Shown piece after piece: positions 32,709 to 40,506 of a DNA stretch of 46,767 nt. Source of the DNA: Pelomonas sp. KK5 (lineage in GTDB: Bacteria; Pseudomonadota; Gammaproteobacteria; Burkholderiales; Burkholderiaceae_C). The position numbers were made by a program, and so were the translations under genes. The notes below the pieces were generated by a model that was given only the letters and a program-made list of their open reading frames with translations, did no database searches and had not been told where the DNA came from. The stretch spans positions 1 to 46,767 of the forward strand of contig NZ_LYVQ01000017.1 in assembly GCF_001984095.1 (NCBI RefSeq), written 5' to 3'. Each line of letters opens with the position of its first letter. Positions within the stretch are counted from its first letter, which is position 1.

Positions 32709-33695
32709 CTAGCCCCAGAGCGCCCGGCTCGCCCGATGCAGCAAGGCGTTTTCGTAGGCCATGGCCGGCTCGCGGTCGCTCTTCAGCAGAAGCGGTCCAT
32801 CGAGGTCCACATAAGCGCAGTCCTGCGCGATCAGGTGTGCAGGGGCCATGGCCAGCGAGGTGCCGCCCATATTTCCGACCATCAATCCGAAGCCCATCTG
32901 GCGCGCGGTTCGCGCCAGCGCCAGCGCTTCGGTCAGGCCGCCGGTCTTGTCCAGCTTGATGTTGACGAACTGGTAGCGACCCACCAGTTGCTCGAGCGAG
33001 CCCCTGTCCTTGCAGGACTCATCGGCGGCCAGCGGGATCGGGGAGCCCAGGCCGTCGAGTTGGGCATCGGTGCCTCGCGGAACCGGCTGCTCGATCAATT
33101 CCACGCCCAGCCCGAAGAGCTCAGGGAGGATCAACTCGACCAGCGCCAGATCCCACGCCTGGTTGGCATCGATGACCAGCCGGGCATCCGGGTGCTCCTC
33201 GCGCGCGATGCGGGCCATCTGGACATGGCGTGTCGCATCGGCCTTCAGCTTGAGCAAGGGCATGTGCCGTGCCGCACGGACCTTGCGGCGAACGTCCGCC
33301 TCCGATCCCAGCCCGATCGTGTAGGCCGTGTTGACAGCTTGCACGAGGTCACGTCCAGCCAGCTCCCAGAACCTCCGACCCGACTGCTTGGCGCGCAGGT
33401 CCCACAGGGCGCAGTCGAGCGCGTTGCGTGCGCCTCCCGACGGCAGCAGCCGCAACAAGTCCTCGCCGCTCAGGTCGGAGCCGAGTTCAGCCTTGACGTC
33501 CTGAACCTGCTTCGCCATCGAGGCCGGTGTCTCGTCGTCGTAGGGGACGCCTGCGGCCTCGCCGCGCCCGATTCGACCTTCAGCGTCGCGCAACTGGACG
33601 ATCAGCACATTCACATCCGACATCGACCCGCGCGAGATCTCGAACGGCTCCGTCAGGTTCCAGACCTCGGCCCCGCTGGTGCACTCAAGCAGCAT
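32709..33695 (-). CDS. Dipeptide epimerase (enolase superfamily)
   Basis: About 328 residues from the ATG at 33695, which has AGGGG upstream; a start at 33737 has no such site. The muconate-lactonising subgroup motifs are complete: Lys149-x-Lys151 (LKLKAD), Asp176 (VIDANQAW), Glu202 (ELIEQP), Asp225 (AADES) and the second lysine region NIKLDKTGG. The DLDGP segment near the C-terminus matches L-Ala-D/L-Glu and related dipeptide epimerases. They invert the alpha carbon of one residue in a dipeptide. In this cluster, with a D-aminopeptidase-like enzyme and a D-amino-acid dehydrogenase, the role is probably processing of D-residue peptides. It is the last gene of the minus-strand operon. Confidence 0.88.
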   Translation of the reverse strand: MLLECTSGAEVWNLTEPFEISRGSMSDVNVLIVQLRDAEGRIGRGEAAGVPYDDETPASMAKQVQDVKAELGSDLSGEDLLRLLPSGGARNALDCALWDLRAKQSGRRFWELAGRDLVQAVNTAYTIGLGSEADVRRKVRAARHMPLLKLKADATRHVQMARIAREEHPDARLVIDANQAWDLALVELILPELFGLGVELIEQPVPRGTDAQLDGLGSPIPLAADESCKDRGSLEQLVGRYQFVNIKLDKTGGLTEALALARTARQMGFGLMVGNMGGTSLAMAPAHLIAQDCAYVDLDGPLLLKSDREPAMAYENALLHRASRALWG

Positions 33696-33777
33696 GGACC
33701 TGCCCCTGGTAGGTGCGCCGGGCGGCCGCCGCCGCATCGCCGAGGAAGTGGGAAAGGGGTTCTTGAAGCACAGGCAT
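33685..33777 (-). CDS. Candidate 30-residue small ORF overlapping the epimerase start
   Basis: The ATG at 33775-33777 opens a 30-codon frame (beginning MPVLQEPLSHFLGD, ending in AARRTYQGQVHAA) whose stop lies just inside the epimerase gene, 11 nt overlapping its start. Codons are ordinary for this genome, but there is no clear ribosome site. It may be a coupling leader or chance. It occupies most of the 129-nt gap between the MFS and epimerase genes. Confidence 0.3.
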   Translation of the reverse strand: MPVLQEPLSHFLGDAAAAARRTYQGQVHAA

Positions 33778-33824
33778 GAGGAACTCGTGTTCTGGTGATG
33801 GTGAACGAGGGATCGGGACCGGAC

Positions 33825-35156
33825 TCAGGTCGAATGGGGCTGCGCGGCACGCACCGCACGCATCGCCACCAGGTACGCCGCCACGCTGATCAGGCTCGCG
33901 GTCAGGCCGACGGCGGCAAGCGGCACGCGGATGTCGGCGCCATAGCCGGCGACCTGGGCCACGAACGTGACCAGCGTCGGCGAGACGCCGAGCCCGATCA
34001 GGTTGCCGAACGTGGCGACCAGGCTGAGGCTGATACCACGCAACTCGTTGGGGATCGTCACCGTGATGGCAGCGGTGCCGATGATGCCGGCCGAGGTACC
34101 GAACAGCATCAGCGAGCCCAGCAGCGCGGCGAAGCCCCACACCGAGGACATCAGCGGGAAAAACGCCATCGGCGTCGCAAGCGCCGCCACCACCGCCGCG
34201 GCGCCCAGCAAGCCCGAATTTCCGCCGAATCGTTGTCCGAGGTCGCCCGCCACGCCGCCAACGATCACACCGAGGAAGCCGGCCGCCGTCAGCAGCAAGC
34301 CCATCCACGCGCCGAAATCGGCCGGTTGGAGATGCAGCGAGCGGGTGAGCACCGGCACCGCCCAGATATTGGCCGCGGAATCCGCCATGCCGACACTGAT
34401 CATGCCGACGACCAACGGCACCAGCACGCGACGATGCTCGGCCAGTTCGACGAGCACGGCACGCAGGCCCTTGACCTCGGCGTGCTCGACCTCCTGGCGC
34501 GCAGGCTCGCGCAGCAGGAGCAGCATCAGCGCGAGGGCCAGCATCCCGCCCGAAAACAGGAGCTGCACCATTCGCCACGAGGCCAGCGTGCCCAAGCCGG
34601 CGCCTGCGTCAAGCGCTGCCGGCAGGCGGTCAAGCAGGCTGCCTGCGAAGAAAAAGGCACCGCCGACCCCAACCACCTGGCCCATGCCAAGCAGCGCAAT
34701 CACTTTGCTGCGCTTGGCCGGCTGCGAGAGATCGGCGGCCAGGGAGACGGCGGCCGGCAGCGCAGCGAAGCCGGCCACGCCAACCATCATGCGGGCGACG
34801 AACATGACCGGGAAGCTGTGTGCGAGCGCCGTCAGCGCGCTGCCCACCGCGCAAAGCAGTACCAGCGTGATCAGCAGCCGCGTGCGGTTCGTACGGTCGA
34901 CGAGGCGGCCGAGCGGCATGGACACCACGGCCAGAGGCAAGGCCGTCGCCACGCCCTGGAGCAAGGAGACCTGGTTGTCGCTGAAACCGAGGTCGGACTG
35001 CAATAGCTCCTGCAGCGGACTGAGCACGGCGCGCGCGGCGGTACCGCCGAGCAGTGCGAGCGCGACGAGGGCGATGGAGGCGCCGGCCGACTGGGCCGGT
35101 CTGCACAAACTTAGCGTGCGGGCGGGAGCGGACGTGGGCATGTGGTCGAGATCCAT
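33825..35156 (-). CDS. MFS transporter
   Basis: This 443-residue protein has about 12 predicted transmembrane helices. MFS landmarks include SMPLGRLVDRTNRTRLLI (the motif-A loop between helices 2 and 3), MFVARMMVGVAGFAALPAAVSLAADLSQPAKRSK and a central loop with REPARQEVEHAEV. It probably carries a small organic molecule across the inner membrane; the subgroup is similar to organic-acid and peptide-like permeases, but the substrate is not readable. It starts 3 nt after the M81 peptidase stop and precedes the dipeptide epimerase, so it likely imports or exports the peptide handled by this operon (inference). The position matches that of mlrD-like transporters in microcystin clusters. Confidence 0.92.
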   Translation of the reverse strand: MDLDHMPTSAPARTLSLCRPAQSAGASIALVALALLGGTAARAVLSPLQELLQSDLGFSDNQVSLLQGVATALPLAVVSMPLGRLVDRTNRTRLLITLVLLCAVGSALTALAHSFPVMFVARMMVGVAGFAALPAAVSLAADLSQPAKRSKVIALLGMGQVVGVGGAFFFAGSLLDRLPAALDAGAGLGTLASWRMVQLLFSGGMLALALMLLLLREPARQEVEHAEVKGLRAVLVELAEHRRVLVPLVVGMISVGMADSAANIWAVPVLTRSLHLQPADFGAWMGLLLTAAGFLGVIVGGVAGDLGQRFGGNSGLLGAAAVVAALATPMAFFPLMSSVWGFAALLGSLMLFGTSAGIIGTAAITVTIPNELRGISLSLVATFGNLIGLGVSPTLVTFVAQVAGYGADIRVPLAAVGLTASLISVAAYLVAMRAVRAAQPHST

Positions 35157-35159
35157 GAC

Positions 35160-36680
35160 TCAGGTGGGGAAACGCAGGCGCAGCACAGGCCGGTCGATGG
35201 CGTGGACACCGGCGCCAGGCAGCGGACGCAGGTGCTCGTAGGGCATCTGTGCGAGGTCGGTGTTGAGCGATCCCGGCGCATTGCAATAGACGGTGGCCCG
35301 GGCGAGCGCATCGAAGCAGGCACGAAAATGCTGGCTCGACTTGACGACGACCAGTGTCCTCCTCGCCACGTCGATGCCCAACTCCGTGAAGCATTCGGGC
35401 CCGAAGACCTGCTGGCGGATCGAGTTGACGACGAAGTCGACACCGCCGGCGCGCAGGGCCACGGCCAGCCCCAGCGGCGCCCTGGGCTCGGCGCTGAATT
35501 GGCGTTGCTTCACGTCGGCGCGCACGGCCAGCACTTCCACCAGCAGGTCGACGGGATCGCCTGACAAGGGGCCGACCTTGCCACCCACGCGCAGGCGCAG
35601 GCTGGCACCGACGCCGGCATCGGCGGCGATCTGCGCGGCCTGCGGATCCCAGATCATGCCGAGCGCCGCATCGCGAACCCCGCGCGCAAGCAGCTCGCGC
35701 AGCAGGAAAGTGCTATCGCAGGCGGCGCCGCCGCCGGGGTTGTCGGAGCTGTCGGCGATGACCACCGGCCCGCGGCCGGGAGGGATCGCCAGCGCAGCGT
35801 CCACCGCCCCGGCGACGTCCAGCCGCCGCACCGGCGTGCCGGTGACGATGGCGGTGTAGCGCGCCGCGAGCTCATCGGCGATGGCGGCGATGCGGGCCGG
35901 ATCGGCGCCGATGGCGGCGATCAGCACCGAGGCGCCGGTCTGGGCCCAGTCGGACCAGGGGAATCCGTGCATCAAGGTCGCCGAGACGATGCCGTCACGC
36001 CCTTCCACGGCCTGCAGCGCCTCGACGAAGCCGCGCATCGGCTGCTCCGTCGTGCCCTGCAGGCCGAGCACGGGTATCGTGCGCAGGAACATCGTCGGCC
36101 GCGGGCCGCCGCGGGCCATGCCGGCCAGGATCGCGTGCAGTTCCTCGACGCGCGGGCGGTAGTCAACGTGCGGGTACTCCTTCACCCCGATCAGGATGGC
36201 CCCGCTGGCGATCATGCGCTCGCCGACGTTGCCGTGAAGATCCAGCACCGCGCCGACCGGCACATCGGCGCCGACCAGCGCGCGCACCGCTTCCAGGATG
36301 TCGCCCTCGCAGTCCGGCGTGCCCTCGGCCATCATCGCGCCATGCAGCACCAGCAACACCGCGTCGACGGGGCCGGCGGCGCGCAACGCGTCGAGCACCG
36401 AGTCGCGCAGGACGGCATAGAGTGGCGCCGGGCACGGGCCCGACGGCTGCGTCCACCAGCACGGTCCTTCGATCGCCTCGTCGCCATACGCCGCCACCGT
36501 GCGCAGGGCATCGCCGTAGCCGGCGAAATCGAGCGCCGCGGCCCGGCCTTCGAGCGCCGGCGGCCGGTAGGCGCAGTCGGCCCCGAAGTTGCGCAGGCTG
36601 GTGGGCAGCGGCGAGAAGCTGTTGGTCTCGTGCATCAGGCCGGCGACGAAGACCCGCAGCGGACGGCGTTCGACAGTCAT
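35160..36680 (-). CDS. M81-family metallopeptidase (MlrC-like)
   Basis: This 506-residue protein belongs to the MlrC (microcystin LR degradation protein C) / M81 family. The start RRPLRVFVAGLMHETNSFSPLPTSL has the conserved HETNSFSP motif, and later blocks such as LLVLHGAMMAEG, AVLDLHGNVGERM and YPHVDYRPRVEEL supply His and Asp residues for a metal site. The family C-terminal domain follows: GGKVGPLSG, then SQHFRACFD. MlrC cleaves short linear peptides from microcystin, including Adda-containing di- and tripeptides. Here the start is 1 nt downstream of the TonB receptor stop and 3 nt separate its stop from the MFS gene, so an operon is clear. Confidence 0.9.
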   Translation of the reverse strand: MTVERRPLRVFVAGLMHETNSFSPLPTSLRNFGADCAYRPPALEGRAAALDFAGYGDALRTVAAYGDEAIEGPCWWTQPSGPCPAPLYAVLRDSVLDALRAAGPVDAVLLVLHGAMMAEGTPDCEGDILEAVRALVGADVPVGAVLDLHGNVGERMIASGAILIGVKEYPHVDYRPRVEELHAILAGMARGGPRPTMFLRTIPVLGLQGTTEQPMRGFVEALQAVEGRDGIVSATLMHGFPWSDWAQTGASVLIAAIGADPARIAAIADELAARYTAIVTGTPVRRLDVAGAVDAALAIPPGRGPVVIADSSDNPGGGAACDSTFLLRELLARGVRDAALGMIWDPQAAQIAADAGVGASLRLRVGGKVGPLSGDPVDLLVEVLAVRADVKQRQFSAEPRAPLGLAVALRAGGVDFVVNSIRQQVFGPECFTELGIDVARRTLVVVKSSQHFRACFDALARATVYCNAPGSLNTDLAQMPYEHLRPLPGAGVHAIDRPVLRLRFPT

Positions 36681-36681
36681 G

Positions 36682-38985
36682 TCAAAACGAAGTGCTCAGG
36701 GTGACACCGATTGCGCGAGGCTGGGCAACAGTGGCCTGCACGGGACCGCCGATCGACACGTAGGACGTATTGGCCGACATGATCGCCCGGCGGTCGAACA
36801 CGTTGCGGACGTACATCGACAGCTGCACGCGCTGCAGGTCGACGCCGGCCTGCAGGTCGGTCATGAAGTAGGCAGGCATCAGGAAATTGGGCAGCGTGGT
36901 GCTGCCGTCGAAGCCGGCGTTGCGCTTCCCGACGTAGCGCTCGGAGCCGCTGACCCATGCGGCATGGCCCGCGACGGCGAAGTCGTAGCGGGCGCCCAGG
37001 CTGGCGGACAGGCGGGCGCTGTTGGGCAGCGGCGCGCCGGACTGGCCGAGACCGGAAGCGCCCTCGGTCAGGCGCGCATCGAGATAGGACAGGCTGCCGT
37101 TGAAGCTCAAGTCCCGGGTCGGCTTGTAGCGAAGCGAGAACTCGGCGCCGTCCACCTGGGCCTTGCCGCCGTTGGTGATCACGCTGAAGCCATTGACCGA
37201 GGTGAACTGCTGAAGGTCATGCCACCGGATGTCGTAGACCGAGGCCTCCAGCGACAGCGTCTTGTCCAGCAGGTCGGCCTTGTAGCCGGCCTCGTAGCTC
37301 CACAGGGAGTCATGATTGAAGGTCGGCGGCGCCAGCGGCTGGCCGGTCGCCGGGTCGTAGACGACGCTGTTCGGGCCGCCGGGACGGTAGCCGCTGGCGG
37401 CGCGCACATAGATGTTGCTGGTCGGATCCAGGGCGTAGCTGGCGGTGGCGAGGTAGGTCTTGCTGGTCTCCTTCGACCTGCCGTTCAGATTGACGCCGCC
37501 GCCGGACAGCGGACCGCTCAGCAGTTCCGCAAAGTCCTGCCGGTTGCGCGCGATGCGGATGCCCCCGGTGATAGACAGGCGAGGCGTCGCCTTCCAGGTG
37601 ATGTCGCCGTAGGCGGCCAGTTCGGTGAAATGGCTGGGCAGGCTGACGCTCAGCTGCGTGGGGCCCGGGCCTCCACCGTTGGGCAGCGTGCTTTCGATGA
37701 ACTGGTCGTTGGCGCCGCTCTCGTGGGTGTAGAAGATGCCGCCCAGCCACTCCAAGTTGCTGTTGGACGTGGACGTCAGGCGGAACTCCTGCGTCTGCTT
37801 GCGAAGTTTCGAGAAGGCGTTCAGCGGCACCGTGTCCACCGTGGCGCCGAGCAGCGGGCCATACAGCGCGGTGAAGTCCAAGTGGTTGCTCAGGCCTGAG
37901 CTCTGCGCCGACGTGATCGAGTTGAAGCGCGCCCAGCCCAGTTCGGCTTCGATGTCGGCCGAGACGAGCTGCACCTTCGTCGAGAACGGCTCGCGCACGG
38001 ACAGCGTGCGCTTGTAGTCGCCGGCCACGGGCTCACCGGTGGCCGCGTTGTAGTCCACGTAGTCGTGGCCGTCGCGCTTGATCTCCGCGCTCAGCGCCGT
38101 CAGCCGCGCCTTGAGCTTGCTGGAGGGCTGGAGCAGCAGCGAGATGCGGCCGCCGTTGCTGTCGCCCTTGTTGAGGTTCCTGCCGGCCGCCGGGCCCACC
38201 GCGTCCACGTAACCGCCGGCGTGGTCGTGGAACAGCGCGACGCGCAGGGCGGCGACATCCTCCTTCAGAGGCACGTTGAGCACGGCGCTCTCGGTGTGGC
38301 CGATGCCGCCCCCCTTCGTAGCGCTGGCGCCGAGCGTCACCTTGCCGGACAGCTCGTAGGTGTCGGGCTCGTTGGTGACGTATTTCAGCAGGCCGCCCAT
38401 CGCGCCGGCACCGTACAGCGTACCCTGGGGGCCGCGCAGCACCTCGATGTGGTTCAGATCGAGCAGGCTGAGGTCGAGCGCGGTCTGCGCGCCATTGACG
38501 TTGGCGTTGCTGGAGCCGAACGCCACGTCGTCGATGTAGATGCCGACGGTGGAGATCGTTTGCGAGCCGGTGGTTACGCCGCGGATGCTGACGGTGTTGT
38601 AGCCGGCACCGGCCGAGTTGACGTTGACGCCGGGCAGGTCGGCCATGTAGTCGGTCAGTTGGCGCGCGCCGGCTTCCTGCAGTTTCTCCGCAGCGATCGC
38701 CTGCACCTGCATCGGCACCTCACGCTGCGGCTCGCGGCGGCGCGTGGCGGTGATGACGACCGTGGCCTCAACGCTGCGGTTTGCGCCATGGGTGTCCTTG
38801 GCGCCACTGGCTTCGTTGGTGGGCGACGCGCCGTCGGCCTGTGCGACCGCCACCGGCTGCACAGCGGCCTCCTGCGCCCGGGCCCCCGGCGCCATCGCGG
38901 CACAAGCCAGCGAGACCAGCGTCGACAGCAGCGTGATCCTGGGAGCCGCAGAGGCAGGGCGGGACGAATTCTCGACTTCGGACAT
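36682..38985 (-). CDS. TonB-dependent outer-membrane receptor
   Basis: About 767 residues from the ATG at 38985, which has a GGGGAA ribosome site; a TTG four codons earlier is less likely. It has a signal peptide (ITLLSTLVSLACAAMAPGARA), then a linker, then the TonB box region VEATVVITATRR. The plug follows: LTDYMADLPGVNVNS, VSIRGVTTGS, then VLRGPQGTLYGAGAMGGLL. The barrel ends with GVTLSTSF, a terminal Phe as usual. It takes up a large or scarce molecule across the outer membrane with energy from TonB. As first gene of the minus-strand operon with M81 peptidase, MFS and epimerase, a peptide, perhaps a cyanobacterial or nonribosomal one, is a reasonable ligand (inference). Confidence 0.94.
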   Translation of the reverse strand: MSEVENSSRPASAAPRITLLSTLVSLACAAMAPGARAQEAAVQPVAVAQADGASPTNEASGAKDTHGANRSVEATVVITATRRREPQREVPMQVQAIAAEKLQEAGARQLTDYMADLPGVNVNSAGAGYNTVSIRGVTTGSQTISTVGIYIDDVAFGSSNANVNGAQTALDLSLLDLNHIEVLRGPQGTLYGAGAMGGLLKYVTNEPDTYELSGKVTLGASATKGGGIGHTESAVLNVPLKEDVAALRVALFHDHAGGYVDAVGPAAGRNLNKGDSNGGRISLLLQPSSKLKARLTALSAEIKRDGHDYVDYNAATGEPVAGDYKRTLSVREPFSTKVQLVSADIEAELGWARFNSITSAQSSGLSNHLDFTALYGPLLGATVDTVPLNAFSKLRKQTQEFRLTSTSNSNLEWLGGIFYTHESGANDQFIESTLPNGGGPGPTQLSVSLPSHFTELAAYGDITWKATPRLSITGGIRIARNRQDFAELLSGPLSGGGVNLNGRSKETSKTYLATASYALDPTSNIYVRAASGYRPGGPNSVVYDPATGQPLAPPTFNHDSLWSYEAGYKADLLDKTLSLEASVYDIRWHDLQQFTSVNGFSVITNGGKAQVDGAEFSLRYKPTRDLSFNGSLSYLDARLTEGASGLGQSGAPLPNSARLSASLGARYDFAVAGHAAWVSGSERYVGKRNAGFDGSTTLPNFLMPAYFMTDLQAGVDLQRVQLSMYVRNVFDRRAIMSANTSYVSIGGPVQATVAQPRAIGVTLSTSF

Positions 38986-39117
38986 GGTGTTCCCCAATAC
39001 GTTGACGGTTCTCGACGCTTCGCTGCGACTGGCCCTCCGGCTGAGGCCACAACGAAGCGATGATCAATGTTAGCAAATCTGTTATATTTTTTGGATAATT
39101 TTTTTCCTAAGTGGAAA

Positions 39118-39126
39118 TCTTATACA
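39118..39126 (-). promoter_or_regulatory. Half-site of the palindrome on the TonB receptor side
   Basis: Read on the minus strand this is ATGTATAAG, identical in 8 of 9 positions to the half ATGTATAAA of the palindrome at 39246-39264. It lies about 130 bp upstream of the receptor start. It could be a second binding site for the same regulator; a chance match is possible in AT-rich DNA. Confidence 0.35.
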
Positions 39127-39245
39127 TGGCACGAAAATTGAAGACCGGGGCACTTGCTGTGCACCGCTGCCGCGCTCCACCATGGGCACGCCTTCAACCG
39201 CACCGATGCGGCAGTCAACCCATGATATTTTCCTTTATTGAAATT

Positions 39246-39264
39246 TTTATACGATATGTATAAA
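39246..39264. promoter_or_regulatory. Palindromic operator TTTATAC-N5-GTATAAA
   Basis: The 7-bp arms TTTATAC (39246-39252) and GTATAAA (39258-39264) are perfectly complementary with a 5-bp spacer. The element overlaps the spacer and -10 region of the candidate promoter of the DauA-like gene. The XRE-cupin protein encoded two genes downstream is the natural candidate to bind it. Confidence 0.6.
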
Positions 39265-39297
39265 CTTTGGAAAACAGCAGCGAAGGAAGGTCTGAAA

Positions 39298-40434
39298 ATG
39301 AGCCTCTTGAAGGAGTTCGACTTCATCGTCATCGGCGCCGGCATGGCAGGTGCCTCGGTCGCGGCGCCCCTCTCGCGCCAGGCCAGGGTTGCGGTGCTCG
39401 AAGCCGAGCAGCACGCAGGCATGCACTCCACCGGTCGCTCCGCCGCGCTCTATTCCGCGCTCTACGGCAACCCCGTCATCCGCGCGCTCACGCGGGCCAG
39501 CCGGTCGTTTTTCTTCGATACGCCCCCGGGGTTCTCTGAAGTGCCACTCGTGGTGCCGCGCGACACGCTCTACTTCGCACGCCCCGACCAGGCAGCGGCG
39601 CTCGCCGCGTTCCGCGCCTGCCCCGACATCGCCGCTGCCACGTTCGAACTCACCGGCAGCCGGGCCCGGGAGCGCCTCCCGGTGTTCCTGCCCGACTACC
39701 TCGGGAGCGCTCTTGTCGACACAGGTTCAGCCGACATCGACGTCGATGCGCTGCACCAGGCATTCCTGCGCCAGGCGCGCACAAACGGCGCCCAGGTGTG
39801 CTTCGATCATGCCGTCAAGGGCCTGCGGTCCGACCAAGGTCGCTGGTTCGTCGAGACCACGGCCGGCACGCTATCGGCCCCTGTCGTGATCAATGCCGCC
39901 GGCGCGTGGGGCGACGGCATCGCTCGGCTCGCCGGCGTGGCGCCGGTGGGCCTCGAGCCGCGGCGGCGCACGGCGGTGCTGGTCGACGTGCCGGAGGCGC
40001 ACGCCCCAACAGCCTCGTCCTGGCCGGCCGCGATCGACATCGATGAAATGTTCTATTTCAAGCCCGACGCCGGCCTCATGTTGCTGTCTCCCGCCGACGA
40101 GCATCCCAGCCCGCCGTGCGACGCCCAGCCAGAGGAACTCGACATCGCGATCGCCGTTGACCGGTTCGAGCAGGCCACGGGCGTACAGGTGCGTCGCGTG
40201 CGCCATCGCTGGGCCGGCCTGCGCGTGTTCAGCCCGGACGGCGTTCCCGTCGTCGGCTTCGACCCCGTGGCGCCCGGCTTCTTCTGGCTTGTCGGCCAGG
40301 GCGGTTACGGCATCCAAACCGCGCCCGCAATGGGCCGCGCCGCGGCCTGCCTGGCGACAGGCCAACCACTGCCGGCCGACATCCTGGCCGCCGGCGTCAC
40401 GCCGGCCATGCTGGCGAAGACACGGCTTCTTTAA
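39298..40434 (+). CDS. FAD-dependent D-amino-acid dehydrogenase, DauA-like
   Basis: This 378-residue DAO-family enzyme starts at the ATG at 39298, with AAGGAAGG upstream; the frame before it is AT-rich intergenic DNA. The FAD motif is VIGAGMAGASVAAPLS. The similarity to Pseudomonas D-arginine dehydrogenase (DauA), from memory, is high along the whole length: HSTGRSAALYSALYG, ADIDVDALHQAFLR, MFYFKPDAGLML and GQGGYGIQTAPAMG blocks all match. DauA oxidises basic and other D-amino acids to 2-oxo acids and ammonia. Here it is the first gene of the plus-strand half of the island, before a D-aminopeptidase-like gene. The precise D-amino acid is not readable. Confidence 0.88.
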   Translation: MSLLKEFDFIVIGAGMAGASVAAPLSRQARVAVLEAEQHAGMHSTGRSAALYSALYGNPVIRALTRASRSFFFDTPPGFSEVPLVVPRDTLYFARPDQAAALAAFRACPDIAAATFELTGSRARERLPVFLPDYLGSALVDTGSADIDVDALHQAFLRQARTNGAQVCFDHAVKGLRSDQGRWFVETTAGTLSAPVVINAAGAWGDGIARLAGVAPVGLEPRRRTAVLVDVPEAHAPTASSWPAAIDIDEMFYFKPDAGLMLLSPADEHPSPPCDAQPEELDIAIAVDRFEQATGVQVRRVRHRWAGLRVFSPDGVPVVGFDPVAPGFFWLVGQGGYGIQTAPAMGRAAACLATGQPLPADILAAGVTPAMLAKTRLL

Positions 40435-40506
40435 GTCAACCCGCCCGACCGCCGGCCGCCGCCGACGATTCTTGTCCGATCATTGTTCGTTCCCGAGGAG
40501 ACCTGC

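Larger units (their letters stand above)
38986..39297. promoter_or_regulatory. AT-rich divergent control region of the D-peptide island
   Basis: The 312-nt gap between the divergent TonB receptor and DauA-like genes contains AT-rich blocks (39070-39120 and 39226-39270) that contrast with the GC-rich genes. A TTGAAA -35-like element at 39238-39243 and TAAACT at 39261-39266 (17-nt spacer) can serve the DauA side. A strong palindrome overlaps this promoter. No gene is supported. Confidence 0.6.

Noticed and set aside
32564-32959. 131-codon plus-strand frame after the SDR gene
   Set aside because: Only the first 48 or so codons are outside the epimerase gene, codon use is not typical, there is no ribosome site and no family pattern. 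A tiny gene cannot be excluded, but it is not supported.
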